A stretch of DNA of 64,000 bases from Alistipes sp. Zagget8 (GTDB lineage Bacteria > Bacteroidota > Bacteroidia > Bacteroidales > Rikenellaceae), in NCBI GenBank assembly GCA_001941065.1, contig MSHJ01000013.1:1-64000 (forward strand). The letters are read 5' to 3'. The notes below the pieces were generated by a model. It ran no database searches and was not told the origin of the DNA. It worked only from the letters and a program-made list of their open reading frames with translations. Positions 50,792 to 59,413 of this stretch are shown here, one piece after another (positions within the stretch are counted from its first letter, which is position 1; the number at the start of each line of letters is the position of its first letter). The position numbers and the translations under genes were made by a program.

Positions 50792-52222
50792 TTATTCGTC
50801 CCAGTCGTCGGTGCGGAACGGCAGGACGGGCAGTTGCCGCATATTATGCAGGTTGGCGATCGAGAAATTCCGCTGCAGGTAGCGCACGGCGACGATCCCG
50901 CCTGCCTCGGGGCAGTGGAGGGCTATTTTACGCTCCTTGGAGAGGACCGAAACCCGGGCGGGACGGAACACCCGGTCGGCACCCGCGGCCTCGAACCCGG
51001 TGATCTCGCCCGTCGTCGAGAAACCGTTGCGGCAATGGGTGAACGAGAGCGCCACACCGCCGTCGGGCAGGGGCTCCATCTTCTCGAAGCGGGGATTTTC
51101 ACTCTCGATGCCCTTCACACCGTAGGTATGTTCCAGTGCCAGCAGCGCCAGCCGTTCGCCGACCTCCCGTTTGCGCGAAGGGTGGATGTTCCGCGTCTCG
51201 TAAGGTTTCACGAGGTCGGCCGTCGAGGCCATGCCGCTGTTGGGGATCATGTCGAGGGATTTCTGCTGGGCCTCGCGCAGGCGATAACCCTTGCGCCCGG
51301 CGCCGTATTCGTAAGGTGCGATCTCCACGAAATAGAAAGGCAGTTCGCCCAGCCCCCACAGCTCGCGCCAATGCCTGACCATGGCGGTCTGGCAGCGTGC
51401 ATAGTCCTTGTAGCCGGCCACATCGGAACAGCCCTGATACCACAGGAAGCCGCGGACGGTGTAGTGCCGCAAAGGGTAGAGCATCCCGTTGTACATCACC
51501 GTCGGACGGCCGTTGCCGCGCTTCTCATCGGCGGCTTCCGCCGCGACGTCTTCGTATCCGAGCTCACGGAGCAATTTCCCGGGCATCCAGCCCGCTATGT
51601 GCGAGCCGCCCCAACTGCAGGCGATCACCCCGACGGGGATGCCGAGTATCTCGTTCATCGCAACGGCGAAACAGTAGGCCGTGGCCGAGAAACGCGCGGC
51701 ATGGGCCGGAGAGGATTCCATCCAGCGTCCGTCGACGATCTCCCGGGGTTCCGTCGCGGCCCGCTTGCTGACGAGGGCCACGCGCACATTCCGGTATTTC
51801 CCGCTCCGAAGGATCATCTCGGCGCCTCCCTCGACGGGCTGGCTGACATAGCCTCCGAGAGGCATGAACATATTGGACTGTCCCGAGCAGAACCACACCT
51901 CGCCGATCAGGACATTCTCCACCACGACGGGTTTTCCGCGGTTCTCGCGGATCGAGATCGTCTGCGGCGTATTGCACGCCCCGGGGGTGGCGACCTTCAC
52001 CGACCAGTATCCGTCACCGTCGGCACGGGTCGTATAGCGGGTGTTATCCCACGACACGGCGACGGTGATCCGGCTGTCGTGCTCGGCCCAGCCCCACAGC
52101 GCGGCATCGCTCCGCTGCTGCAGGACCATGTTGCCGCTCATGATGTCGGGAAGCCGTATTTCGGCCCGGAGCGTTCCGAGCGCCGCCGTGCAAAGCACGG
52201 CCAAAAATAGCAGTTTTTTCAT
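50792..52222 (-). CDS. sialate O-acetylesterase-like SGNH hydrolase
   Basis: IRLPDIMSGNMVLQQRSDAALWGWAE; VLIGEVWFCSGQSNMFMPLGGY; VRGFLWYQGCSDV. Confidence 0.92.
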   Translation of the reverse strand: MKKLLFLAVLCTAALGTLRAEIRLPDIMSGNMVLQQRSDAALWGWAEHDSRITVAVSWDNTRYTTRADGDGYWSVKVATPGACNTPQTISIRENRGKPVVVENVLIGEVWFCSGQSNMFMPLGGYVSQPVEGGAEMILRSGKYRNVRVALVSKRAATEPREIVDGRWMESSPAHAARFSATAYCFAVAMNEILGIPVGVIACSWGGSHIAGWMPGKLLRELGYEDVAAEAADEKRGNGRPTVMYNGMLYPLRHYTVRGFLWYQGCSDVAGYKDYARCQTAMVRHWRELWGLGELPFYFVEIAPYEYGAGRKGYRLREAQQKSLDMIPNSGMASTADLVKPYETRNIHPSRKREVGERLALLALEHTYGVKGIESENPRFEKMEPLPDGGVALSFTHCRNGFSTTGEITGFEAAGADRVFRPARVSVLSKERKIALHCPEAGGIVAVRYLQRNFSIANLHNMRQLPVLPFRTDDWDE

Positions 52223-52226
52223 CGCA

Positions 52227-54202
52227 TCATTGTTTCATACAACGGACGGGCAGGCCGTACTGGGTGGGTTGGGCGGAGTTGCCCAGCGAACTGCGGTTGT
52301 AGCACCACATGGCATAAGGCGTGATCGTTTCGGCCCGCATATTCGCCGCCCAATAGGCGCACGTATAGCCGACATTGGAAGCCTGTCCGGATTTCCGGTA
52401 GCCCGCGGCGGGGTAGTAGGAGGTGTTGCCGGCCCCGTTGCTGTAAACGACGCCCGAAAGCGACGGTTCGAAAGCGACGGTTCGAAAGCGACGAAATCGG
52501 CCGTCCAGTTCTGCCACGCATAGCCGTTGTTCACCGGTACGCAGTAACCCGCCGGGCAGGGGTCGTAAATCGTCTTTTTCGATTTGTCGGTGGTGCTGTT
52601 CCACAGCGCGGCCAGTTCATCGGCCGTCAGATTGTAGGCCCAGGTGTTCGTCCCCGTGGTGCCCTGCTGGTAGAAATGGACGAACGTGGTAGGATTGGCC
52701 GTCACGAATGCAAGATCGTCGTCGCCCATAACCGAATTGCGCACCGATTTGAACGTATGTCCGCTGAAAGCGTCATTGATGACGAACGCCTGCGTGCTGC
52801 CCGAGAACTGGCCCGATTCGCTCGATTCGGCATTCGATCCGGCGGTGTTGACCCCGGGGAACGGGTCCTTGCGGCCCCACTGGTAGTAAAGCCCGTAGGA
52901 CGCCGCGTCGCCCTGCTCGTTGGAGGTCGCACCGAGATTGCGGTCGATCAGCAACCAGGTATTGCCGCGGGTATAGTGCGTCGGGGTGAGCGGATCTTCG
53001 GTCGTCATCCAGATATGCCAGCTCCAGACGATATTGCCCGCATCGTCCCTGGCAGCGATCACGGCATTGCCCTCGGTCCCGGGACGAACGGTGAAATAGA
53101 TGTTTTTCGAACCGTAACCCAGGTTGGCGACCAACGGCTGGTCGCCCGTCGACCAGAGCCAGTCGGCACCTGTGACGCCTGTCAGCTCATAGGTCTTGTT
53201 CCGGTCGGGGTAGTCGGCCGCGAATTTGAAATAGCCGCCGTTCCGGACGATATAGCAGTTGGCACGTCCGCCGCCGTCGGCCACCAGGTCGTAGGATTTG
53301 GCGGCAGCCTTTTTACGGCTGATCCAGCCGTCGATGTCGTCGAAAGTCAGCGTATAGCGGGTCTGCGCCCTGAAGGCAACCTTCGGATCGACCGTAAAGG
53401 TGATCTGCTGCCCGTTAGTCAGCGTCAGGACGAACGTACACCCGGCATCCGTGAGGTCGGCGGGCATGATCGCCACCCAGGCGTTCTGGGGTGCGCTCAT
53501 GACGGCATCGGCCCCATAGTTGATCTTCAGCGTCCTGCCGGCTTCGGGATCGGCCGCGGCGATGCTCCATTCCTTCAGGTTGCAGACGACGTCACCGACG
53601 AAGGTTTTGCCGGCGGACATCGTGAACGACTCGATCACCCCGTCGCTGAAAATGCTGTTCGAACCGTCGATAACGATGTTGAGTAGCGCCAGCGGATGGC
53701 TGAATGCGATCGTATGCTCGTCGTCAGCCCCGGAAAGGGACGCACGCCCCAGCATGAAATCCGACACCCCGATCACCTCGTTCACGTCGCTGCGGCGTTC
53801 GACCTCCGCAGGTACGGTCCGCGTCACGGCAGCAGGGTCGCTGCCGTAATCGGCATAGGGATAAACGGCGTAGAGCGTGAAGGCATCGGAGGACGGAGCC
53901 AGCGGACCGCTGAAGCGTCCGACGGGTTGTCCGTCCGATTCGGGGGTCAAGGTCAGCTCCACATTCGCGTTCGAGGCGTCGCCGTCGATCCACGCGCTGA
54001 GTTTGTCGCCCGCTTTCCAGATGACCGTCGAAGCGTCGGTCAGTTCGGTGCGGGTGATGGGGTCGATGGCCGCCGTCAGGTGAAAATCACCGGAAGGGTT
54101 TTGCGGGCCCGGAGGCGTCGTTTCATCCATACCGCCGCTCTCGCTACAAGCAAAGCCCAGCGCGGCGGAGAGGGTTATCGCATAAAAGGTCAGTTTGTAC
54201 AT
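52227..54202 (-). pseudogene. fimbrillin-family lipoprotein with FISUMP-like C-terminus, frame disrupted by a 14-bp tandem duplication (52455-52493)
   Basis: ORF 52235-54202 diverges after WTADFVAFEPSLS; the family-like C-terminus GVVYSNGAGNTSYYPAAGYRKSG...GLPVRCMKQ is in the other frame (52227-52604). Deleting one 14-bp unit restores a continuous ORF. Confidence 0.85.
52455..52493. repeat. 14-bp tandem repeat (cgaaagcgacggtt x2 plus 11-nt partial)
   Basis: cgaaagcgacggtt cgaaagcgacggtt cgaaagcgacg read directly. Confidence 0.97.
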
Positions 54203-54227
54203 GGTTCTCTTTTTTTGTAGTTTTCAC

Positions 54228-54356
54228 TTATTCATAACCGATCGCTTCGCCTCCGTCGTCAAAATAGAGGGGATTTTCTTCGTCCGAGGCGGCAAATCCT
54301 TTCTCGGCGGAGACCGTAAAGAGCTCCAGATCGGGTCGTTGGTAGGTTCGTTTCAT
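54228..54356 (-). CDS. 42-aa small protein upstream of the fimbrillin-like gene
   Basis: MKRTYQRPDLELFTVSAEKGFAASDEENPLYFDDGGEAIGYE; clean ATG-TAA ORF, below the length cutoff of the supplied track. Confidence 0.65.
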   Translation of the reverse strand: MKRTYQRPDLELFTVSAEKGFAASDEENPLYFDDGGEAIGYE

Positions 54357-54420
54357 GGTTGGCAGGTTTTACCCGGGCCATCGGCGGCCCGGAAGATTAA
54401 ACAATGTAAGTAACAGTAAA

Positions 54421-55584
54421 TCAGCGTCTGTCGAGCTGATCCATCTGACCGGCGAACTGGAGGAAAGCCCCCGTCGCGAAGCTCTCTCCGCTGACGACCG
54501 GACGCGCATAGTAATAGCGGCGTTCGCCGATGCAGGTGCCCGCACACACGTTGCCCAGCGTCAGGCTGTCGGTGCCGCGCCCTTCGACGCTGTGCGCGAG
54601 CAGCCCTTTCCAGGCCCGTTCGGCGGCCTTCCGATAGCGCCCGCCCCGGAGCACCCCCTCCGCAACGCCCTTTGCAAGGGCGTAACCGAACATCGCGGTG
54701 GCCGAGCTCTCGATGTAGTTTCCGGCACCGGCATCCTCCACACGGAGCGGAAGCTGACGCCAGTGCCCCGTAGCAGGGTCCTGCACCCGGCAGAGCGTCC
54801 GCATCATCTGCACGAACATCGCCTTCAAGTCGCTGCGGTCCCGGTGCCCAGCGGGCAGGAGGGACAGCACATCGGCCAGCGACATGGCGATCCAGCCGTT
54901 GCCGCGACCCCAGTATTCGGTATTGCGCTGCAACTGGTTGGAGTTCCAGAGGTATTCGCAGCAGTTGTCCTCGTAACAGTAGTTCGTCGCCGACCAGCCG
55001 TGGTACCAAAGCCCCGTCGCGGGGTTGCGGAGCTGGGCGGCATGGGCCGTGATCTCGCGGACGCAATCGTCGAGATAGCGTTCATCCCCGGTGGCGCGGT
55101 ACATTTCGAGCAGGTAAACGGTCAGCATGTAAACCGTGTCGTCCCACAGTTCAATGCGGCCCGGGCGGTGCGAGGTGGCGCCCTGCCAGCGTCCGATGCG
55201 GCAATACTGGCGGTAGACCTTGTCGGCGGCGGCCCCGAAGGTGCCGTCGTCGAGCCCCGCACGGACGAGGAACGCCAGTCCCACGCCCGAAGCGACTCCG
55301 TTCGGATGGTTGCCGTGGACCCGCTCCGCCGTGGCGTGCATGGCCGTCAGGACATACTCTTCGACCGTCGGGCGCAGCTCCGGACGCAGGTCGTAAAGGT
55401 CCGTCAGCGCCTTGAGCACCACCGCGTCGCGCCAGTTCCAAACGTATTTCGCGGCGGGAACGGCCCGCTCGACCGTGCAGCGCAGCAGCGAGTCGGCGAA
55501 GCCCTGCGGCACCGCCTTCGGCCGGGCCGAAAGCGATGCCGTGCAGAGCAGCACGAGGAGAAGCGTCGCAGAAAGCGTTTTCAT
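54421..55584 (-). CDS. GH88/GH105-like unsaturated glucuronyl/rhamnogalacturonyl hydrolase
   Basis: KYVWNWRDAVVLKALTDLY; ELWDDTVYMLTVYLLEMYRATGDERYLDD; EYWGRGNGWIAMSLADVL; NYIESSATAMFGYALAKGV. Confidence 0.9.
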   Translation of the reverse strand: MKTLSATLLLVLLCTASLSARPKAVPQGFADSLLRCTVERAVPAAKYVWNWRDAVVLKALTDLYDLRPELRPTVEEYVLTAMHATAERVHGNHPNGVASGVGLAFLVRAGLDDGTFGAAADKVYRQYCRIGRWQGATSHRPGRIELWDDTVYMLTVYLLEMYRATGDERYLDDCVREITAHAAQLRNPATGLWYHGWSATNYCYEDNCCEYLWNSNQLQRNTEYWGRGNGWIAMSLADVLSLLPAGHRDRSDLKAMFVQMMRTLCRVQDPATGHWRQLPLRVEDAGAGNYIESSATAMFGYALAKGVAEGVLRGGRYRKAAERAWKGLLAHSVEGRGTDSLTLGNVCAGTCIGERRYYYARPVVSGESFATGAFLQFAGQMDQLDRR

Positions 55585-55585
55585 C

Positions 55586-57421
55586 TTACTCGACATGGGC
55601 GTCACAGAAACGGAACCCGATGTAGGAATTCTTACCGTCCGCATACTGGTCGATATTGAACGCCTCGCGGGAGTTGTTGACGAAATGGGGCAGGATACCA
55701 CGCTGGCAGCGTCCGCCGCGGCAGGTCTTCGAAGGCTGGCTGCCCTGACCGAGCTCGGTGAACGTCGCCGTGTAGTTGTTGTACCAGGTGTTGGTCCACT
55801 CCTGCGCGTTGCCCGACATATCGTAGATTCCCAGCTGGTTCGGCTTCTTGGTGCCGACCTCGGCGGTCTCCACGGAGTTGTAGACAGCGACTTCCGCAAG
55901 GTCGTTGCTGCCGCTGTAACGGTACATCGGAACCGACGGATCGTTGGAGTAGACGTTGCCGCGGGCGGCGTTCTCCCACTGCGCCTCGCTGGGCAGGAAG
56001 CCCCCGAAGAAGCGGCAGAACTCGTAGGCGCCGTACCACGTGACCCCGACGACGGGATGACGGGCCAGGTCGTCCGCGATGCTCCAGCTCTGCGAACCCG
56101 CATCGTAGGTGATCTTCGTGCCCTGCATGAAGAGCAGTTCCTTGCCCGCATAGTCGCCCTCCTTGACCGTGGCGCTCTTGTAGAGATTCAGGAACTCCAC
56201 GTAATCGGCGTTCGTCACCTCGTATTTGGCGATGCGGTAGGGCGCCAGATTGACAACCTGCGACGGCACGGGCGGGGTCTTGCGGCCGACCGATACGTTC
56301 AGGTTGGTGTTGTCGAAGACACCGTCGTTGGCCTCGGTGTAGGTCGGGGTGAAGCCCAGCTGCTCGTTGTACTGCATCTTGTCGCCGAGCCAGCCGATGT
56401 GGAACGTCTCGGGCGGGACGACGGCAGCCATGTTGCCGCCGCAGTCGTAGGTCCGGGTGCGGACGCTCAGGACATCGCCGTAATTGAGCCCCGCGTCGTT
56501 CACGGCATAGGCGCGGATGTGGATCAGCGTGTTGGGCAGCAGCCCGTCGATCGTGTGCGAGAAGGCTTTGCCGGCGAGTTCGACGGACGAATCCCCAGTG
56601 GTCGGCAGTGCGTTGGCCGCAGACCAGCAGAAACCGTAGGAGGTGACCGTGCCGTGCGGATTGGTGATCTCGGTCGAGAGGGTCAGCGACGTGTAGGTAT
56701 TCCCGCCGACGGTGACGGCGGCGATGTCGGCCGGGGCAATGTCGCTGGTCGTCACCGCGATCTCGTCGGAATAGGCCGTACCGAAAGCCGTGGCGGCAAA
56801 GGCCCGGGCGTAGTATCTGGTGCCGATCTCCAGCGAGGCGGCCGTGGCCTTCATCTCGGGCTCCCGGGTGTCGAGGGTAAGCGTCGTGCAGCCGTCACCG
56901 TCGACCTCCGGGCCGGCGCTCTTCGAATAGACGAATCCGCACGAAGCGATCGGGTAGTCACCCTCGGACACGATCCGCGCATTGAGCGTGAACTCTTTCG
57001 AACGGACATCGGTGGGTTCGAGCATCTCGAGCGACGGGAGCTGGAAATCGCTCGTCGTGAAGCTCTTCATCTCGCCGTACTGCACCGTGCCGTCCTTCAT
57101 CACGGCATAGGCCCGCATGTAATAGGTCGTGACGGGCGTGAGTTCGTGGGTCTTCACCGAGAAGCGGCCGCTGCCGCGCAGCACGGAGACCTTGCTGTCC
57201 TCGAAGGCGACCGTTTCGGAGGTCGAGAAGCAAACGCCGCGGGTGAGCATGTTGCCCACGGCACCGCTGGTCTCGCCGTTCAGCACGGCCGTCGAGCGGG
57301 TTATTTCGTCGGCGTCGAGCGTCGTCACCGAGGGCAGCGAACCGTTGACCTCGTCGCTGTCGGAGCAGGCCGCCGTCAGCAGCATGCCGAGCATCGGAAG
57401 GATATAGAGATATTTTTTCAT
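55586..57421 (-). CDS. lipoprotein with FN3-like repeats and C-terminal FGE/SUMF1-like domain
   Basis: LLTAACSDSDE lipobox; repeats with TTYYMRAYAVMKDGTVQYGEMKSFTTSD style; C-terminal YRIAKYEVTNADYVEFLNLY...GIYDMSGNAQEWTNTWYN...YIGFRFC. Confidence 0.85.
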   Translation of the reverse strand: MKKYLYILPMLGMLLTAACSDSDEVNGSLPSVTTLDADEITRSTAVLNGETSGAVGNMLTRGVCFSTSETVAFEDSKVSVLRGSGRFSVKTHELTPVTTYYMRAYAVMKDGTVQYGEMKSFTTSDFQLPSLEMLEPTDVRSKEFTLNARIVSEGDYPIASCGFVYSKSAGPEVDGDGCTTLTLDTREPEMKATAASLEIGTRYYARAFAATAFGTAYSDEIAVTTSDIAPADIAAVTVGGNTYTSLTLSTEITNPHGTVTSYGFCWSAANALPTTGDSSVELAGKAFSHTIDGLLPNTLIHIRAYAVNDAGLNYGDVLSVRTRTYDCGGNMAAVVPPETFHIGWLGDKMQYNEQLGFTPTYTEANDGVFDNTNLNVSVGRKTPPVPSQVVNLAPYRIAKYEVTNADYVEFLNLYKSATVKEGDYAGKELLFMQGTKITYDAGSQSWSIADDLARHPVVGVTWYGAYEFCRFFGGFLPSEAQWENAARGNVYSNDPSVPMYRYSGSNDLAEVAVYNSVETAEVGTKKPNQLGIYDMSGNAQEWTNTWYNNYTATFTELGQGSQPSKTCRGGRCQRGILPHFVNNSREAFNIDQYADGKNSYIGFRFCDAHVE

Positions 57422-57433
57422 CGTCGGATCGGA

Positions 57434-59392
57434 TTACAGGTTGGATTTCTGGAAAATGGGTCCCGCGATGTCCTCGCCGTTGACCGTGAAGAGGACGTTT
57501 TCAGCCTCGACGCCGCCGACCGTCGCAGTCTGCTCGAATCCCCAGTACTCTTTGTTGTCGGGAGACGTGGGATTGGCCTGAACGGCCTGCGGGAAGACTT
57601 TGTGGACGAGGTTGCCCGAGAATCCGAGGTCGCCGTCGGGCGTCGTGACCTGCACGCTGATGCGGCTTCCGTCGTCGGTCACCGTGCTCGCGGCGGAGAT
57701 GACCTTTTCGCGCAGGGCCGCGAACTGTTCGTCGGTGGTGATGCCGTCGTCGGCCCGCCACCACATCGCCACGGTGCCGCGGGTCCACTTGGCCGGGGTT
57801 CCCGTCGAAAGGTCCGTCGTGATGCGCATAGCGTTGCCGGGAGTGAAGACCTGCGTGCCGTCGGTGTCGATGTAGAGCCGCGGAGTGGCTTGCTTGCCGT
57901 TGATGTCCACGGCATAGAGATAGCGGATCGAAACCACCACGTCGTCGAAACGCAGGAAGAACGTGTAGTTGTCGCCCGCGGGAAGCGCCTTGTTGCCGAT
58001 CGACAGCCATTTGTCGATCTTTTCGTTCCCGAGCCACACCTCGTCGATGTAGTTCGACGGCAGGACGATGTGCGACTGGAGTTTCTTGGTGTCGCCGCGT
58101 TCCGAACCGTCGCCCGAGACCATCGCCACGAACTCGTTGTTACGCTGCGAACGTCCGAGAGCATATTTCTGCAGGTGACGGGCCAGGCCGTTGATGTAGT
58201 TCTTGCCGTAGGGGTCCTGGCGTCCGTCGAAATAGTGGACGATGTTGACCAGCGTCTTCTGCCGGGGGCTCGAAAGGAAGATCGTCATGGTCTTTTCGTT
58301 GGCGTTGCCCGTGTAGGTGCGACCGACGCTGCTGATGTTGTATTTCTCGGTGTAGTAGCCCACGGCGTTCATGTCGGGGTCCCAGCCCCATTTGTAGCAC
58401 ACCAGCCGCGGATAGGTGGCGTTGATCCGCCGCGCCTGTTCCGTCGGCGTCCACATGGCCAGCCGGTTGAAGAAATAGGTGCCCCAGCCCTTGATGAGTC
58501 CGCCCATGATGTTGTCGATCTTGCCGTTGCTCGAACCTTTGTAGTAGCAGCGCGACTGTACGCCGCCGAGCATCATGGCCGGAGTGAAATAGTTGGCGAA
58601 AGCCATGGCCGAAAGGTACTCCAGAGCCACGTTCGCCTCGTGGCGGATCGCCTCGTCCTTCGTGTATTTCGCCAGATAGCCCAGGCACTCGGCCTGCACG
58701 CCCGTATAGGTCGGGCTGTTGTGCTCGTGAATGCCGTTCTTCCTGATCTCGGCCATCCAGTCGCGGAACAGCCGGTAGCCCTCCTCGGCCAGCTCTTCGG
58801 GACGGACGTTCATCGAACGGCCCCATGTGCGGTCGGCGGGGAGCGTCTCGCCCAGGGCGATCAGGTTCCACGCACGCATCACGTAGATATTCGTGTAGGT
58901 GACGGCGATGTTCGGGTCGTCGAGGATGGCATAGACCGAGTAGTCGATCAGGTCATCCAGCAGAGCCTTGTTCACGTCGTCCAGCCGGTCGTAGTAGAGC
59001 ATGCGCTCGAGCGAGAGCAACTCCATCAGGAACTCGGCGTTGTTCTTGTCGAACGACGTCGTTTCGGTGTCGCCGCCGATGTAGCGGGGTATCTGGCCGT
59101 AGTTGTGATGGCCTTCGGTGCGGATCTGGGCATTGGTCAGGTTCGTAAGCGCCACTTTGAGGTATTTCTGGTCCCAGCCGAGGTCACTGGCCTCGAGGAC
59201 GAACTGGCAGATGTCCCAGATGTCGAGTCCCGCCTCATTGGCCTTGACCTTCACCCACAGATCGTCGAGATAGGGGTTCACATACCAGCCTTGCTCGCCC
59301 TTGGCAGCAGGCAGCAGCTGCGCCTCGTCGGAGCATCCCGAAAACGCGAACAGCGAGCAAAACAGCATAAACGTATTCATTAACTTCTTCAT
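57434..59392 (-). CDS. large PUL lipoprotein, probably helical-toroid lyase/hydrolase-like, unclassified
   Basis: FAFSGCSDEAQLL lipobox; WGRSMNVRPEELAEEGYRLFRDWMAEIRKNGIHEHNSPTYTGVQAECLGYLAKYTKDEAIR. Confidence 0.55.
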   Translation of the reverse strand: MKKLMNTFMLFCSLFAFSGCSDEAQLLPAAKGEQGWYVNPYLDDLWVKVKANEAGLDIWDICQFVLEASDLGWDQKYLKVALTNLTNAQIRTEGHHNYGQIPRYIGGDTETTSFDKNNAEFLMELLSLERMLYYDRLDDVNKALLDDLIDYSVYAILDDPNIAVTYTNIYVMRAWNLIALGETLPADRTWGRSMNVRPEELAEEGYRLFRDWMAEIRKNGIHEHNSPTYTGVQAECLGYLAKYTKDEAIRHEANVALEYLSAMAFANYFTPAMMLGGVQSRCYYKGSSNGKIDNIMGGLIKGWGTYFFNRLAMWTPTEQARRINATYPRLVCYKWGWDPDMNAVGYYTEKYNISSVGRTYTGNANEKTMTIFLSSPRQKTLVNIVHYFDGRQDPYGKNYINGLARHLQKYALGRSQRNNEFVAMVSGDGSERGDTKKLQSHIVLPSNYIDEVWLGNEKIDKWLSIGNKALPAGDNYTFFLRFDDVVVSIRYLYAVDINGKQATPRLYIDTDGTQVFTPGNAMRITTDLSTGTPAKWTRGTVAMWWRADDGITTDEQFAALREKVISAASTVTDDGSRISVQVTTPDGDLGFSGNLVHKVFPQAVQANPTSPDNKEYWGFEQTATVGGVEAENVLFTVNGEDIAGPIFQKSNL

Positions 59393-59413
59393 TTCGGTCG
59401 ATTTCGTTATAGG

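Noticed and set aside
55412-59383. 1323-aa plus-strand ORF
   Set aside because: Antisense to the GH105, FGE-like and unclassified lipoprotein genes; composition is dominated by R/G/V/H repeats expected from the complementary frame of high-GC coding DNA; no recognisable domain.
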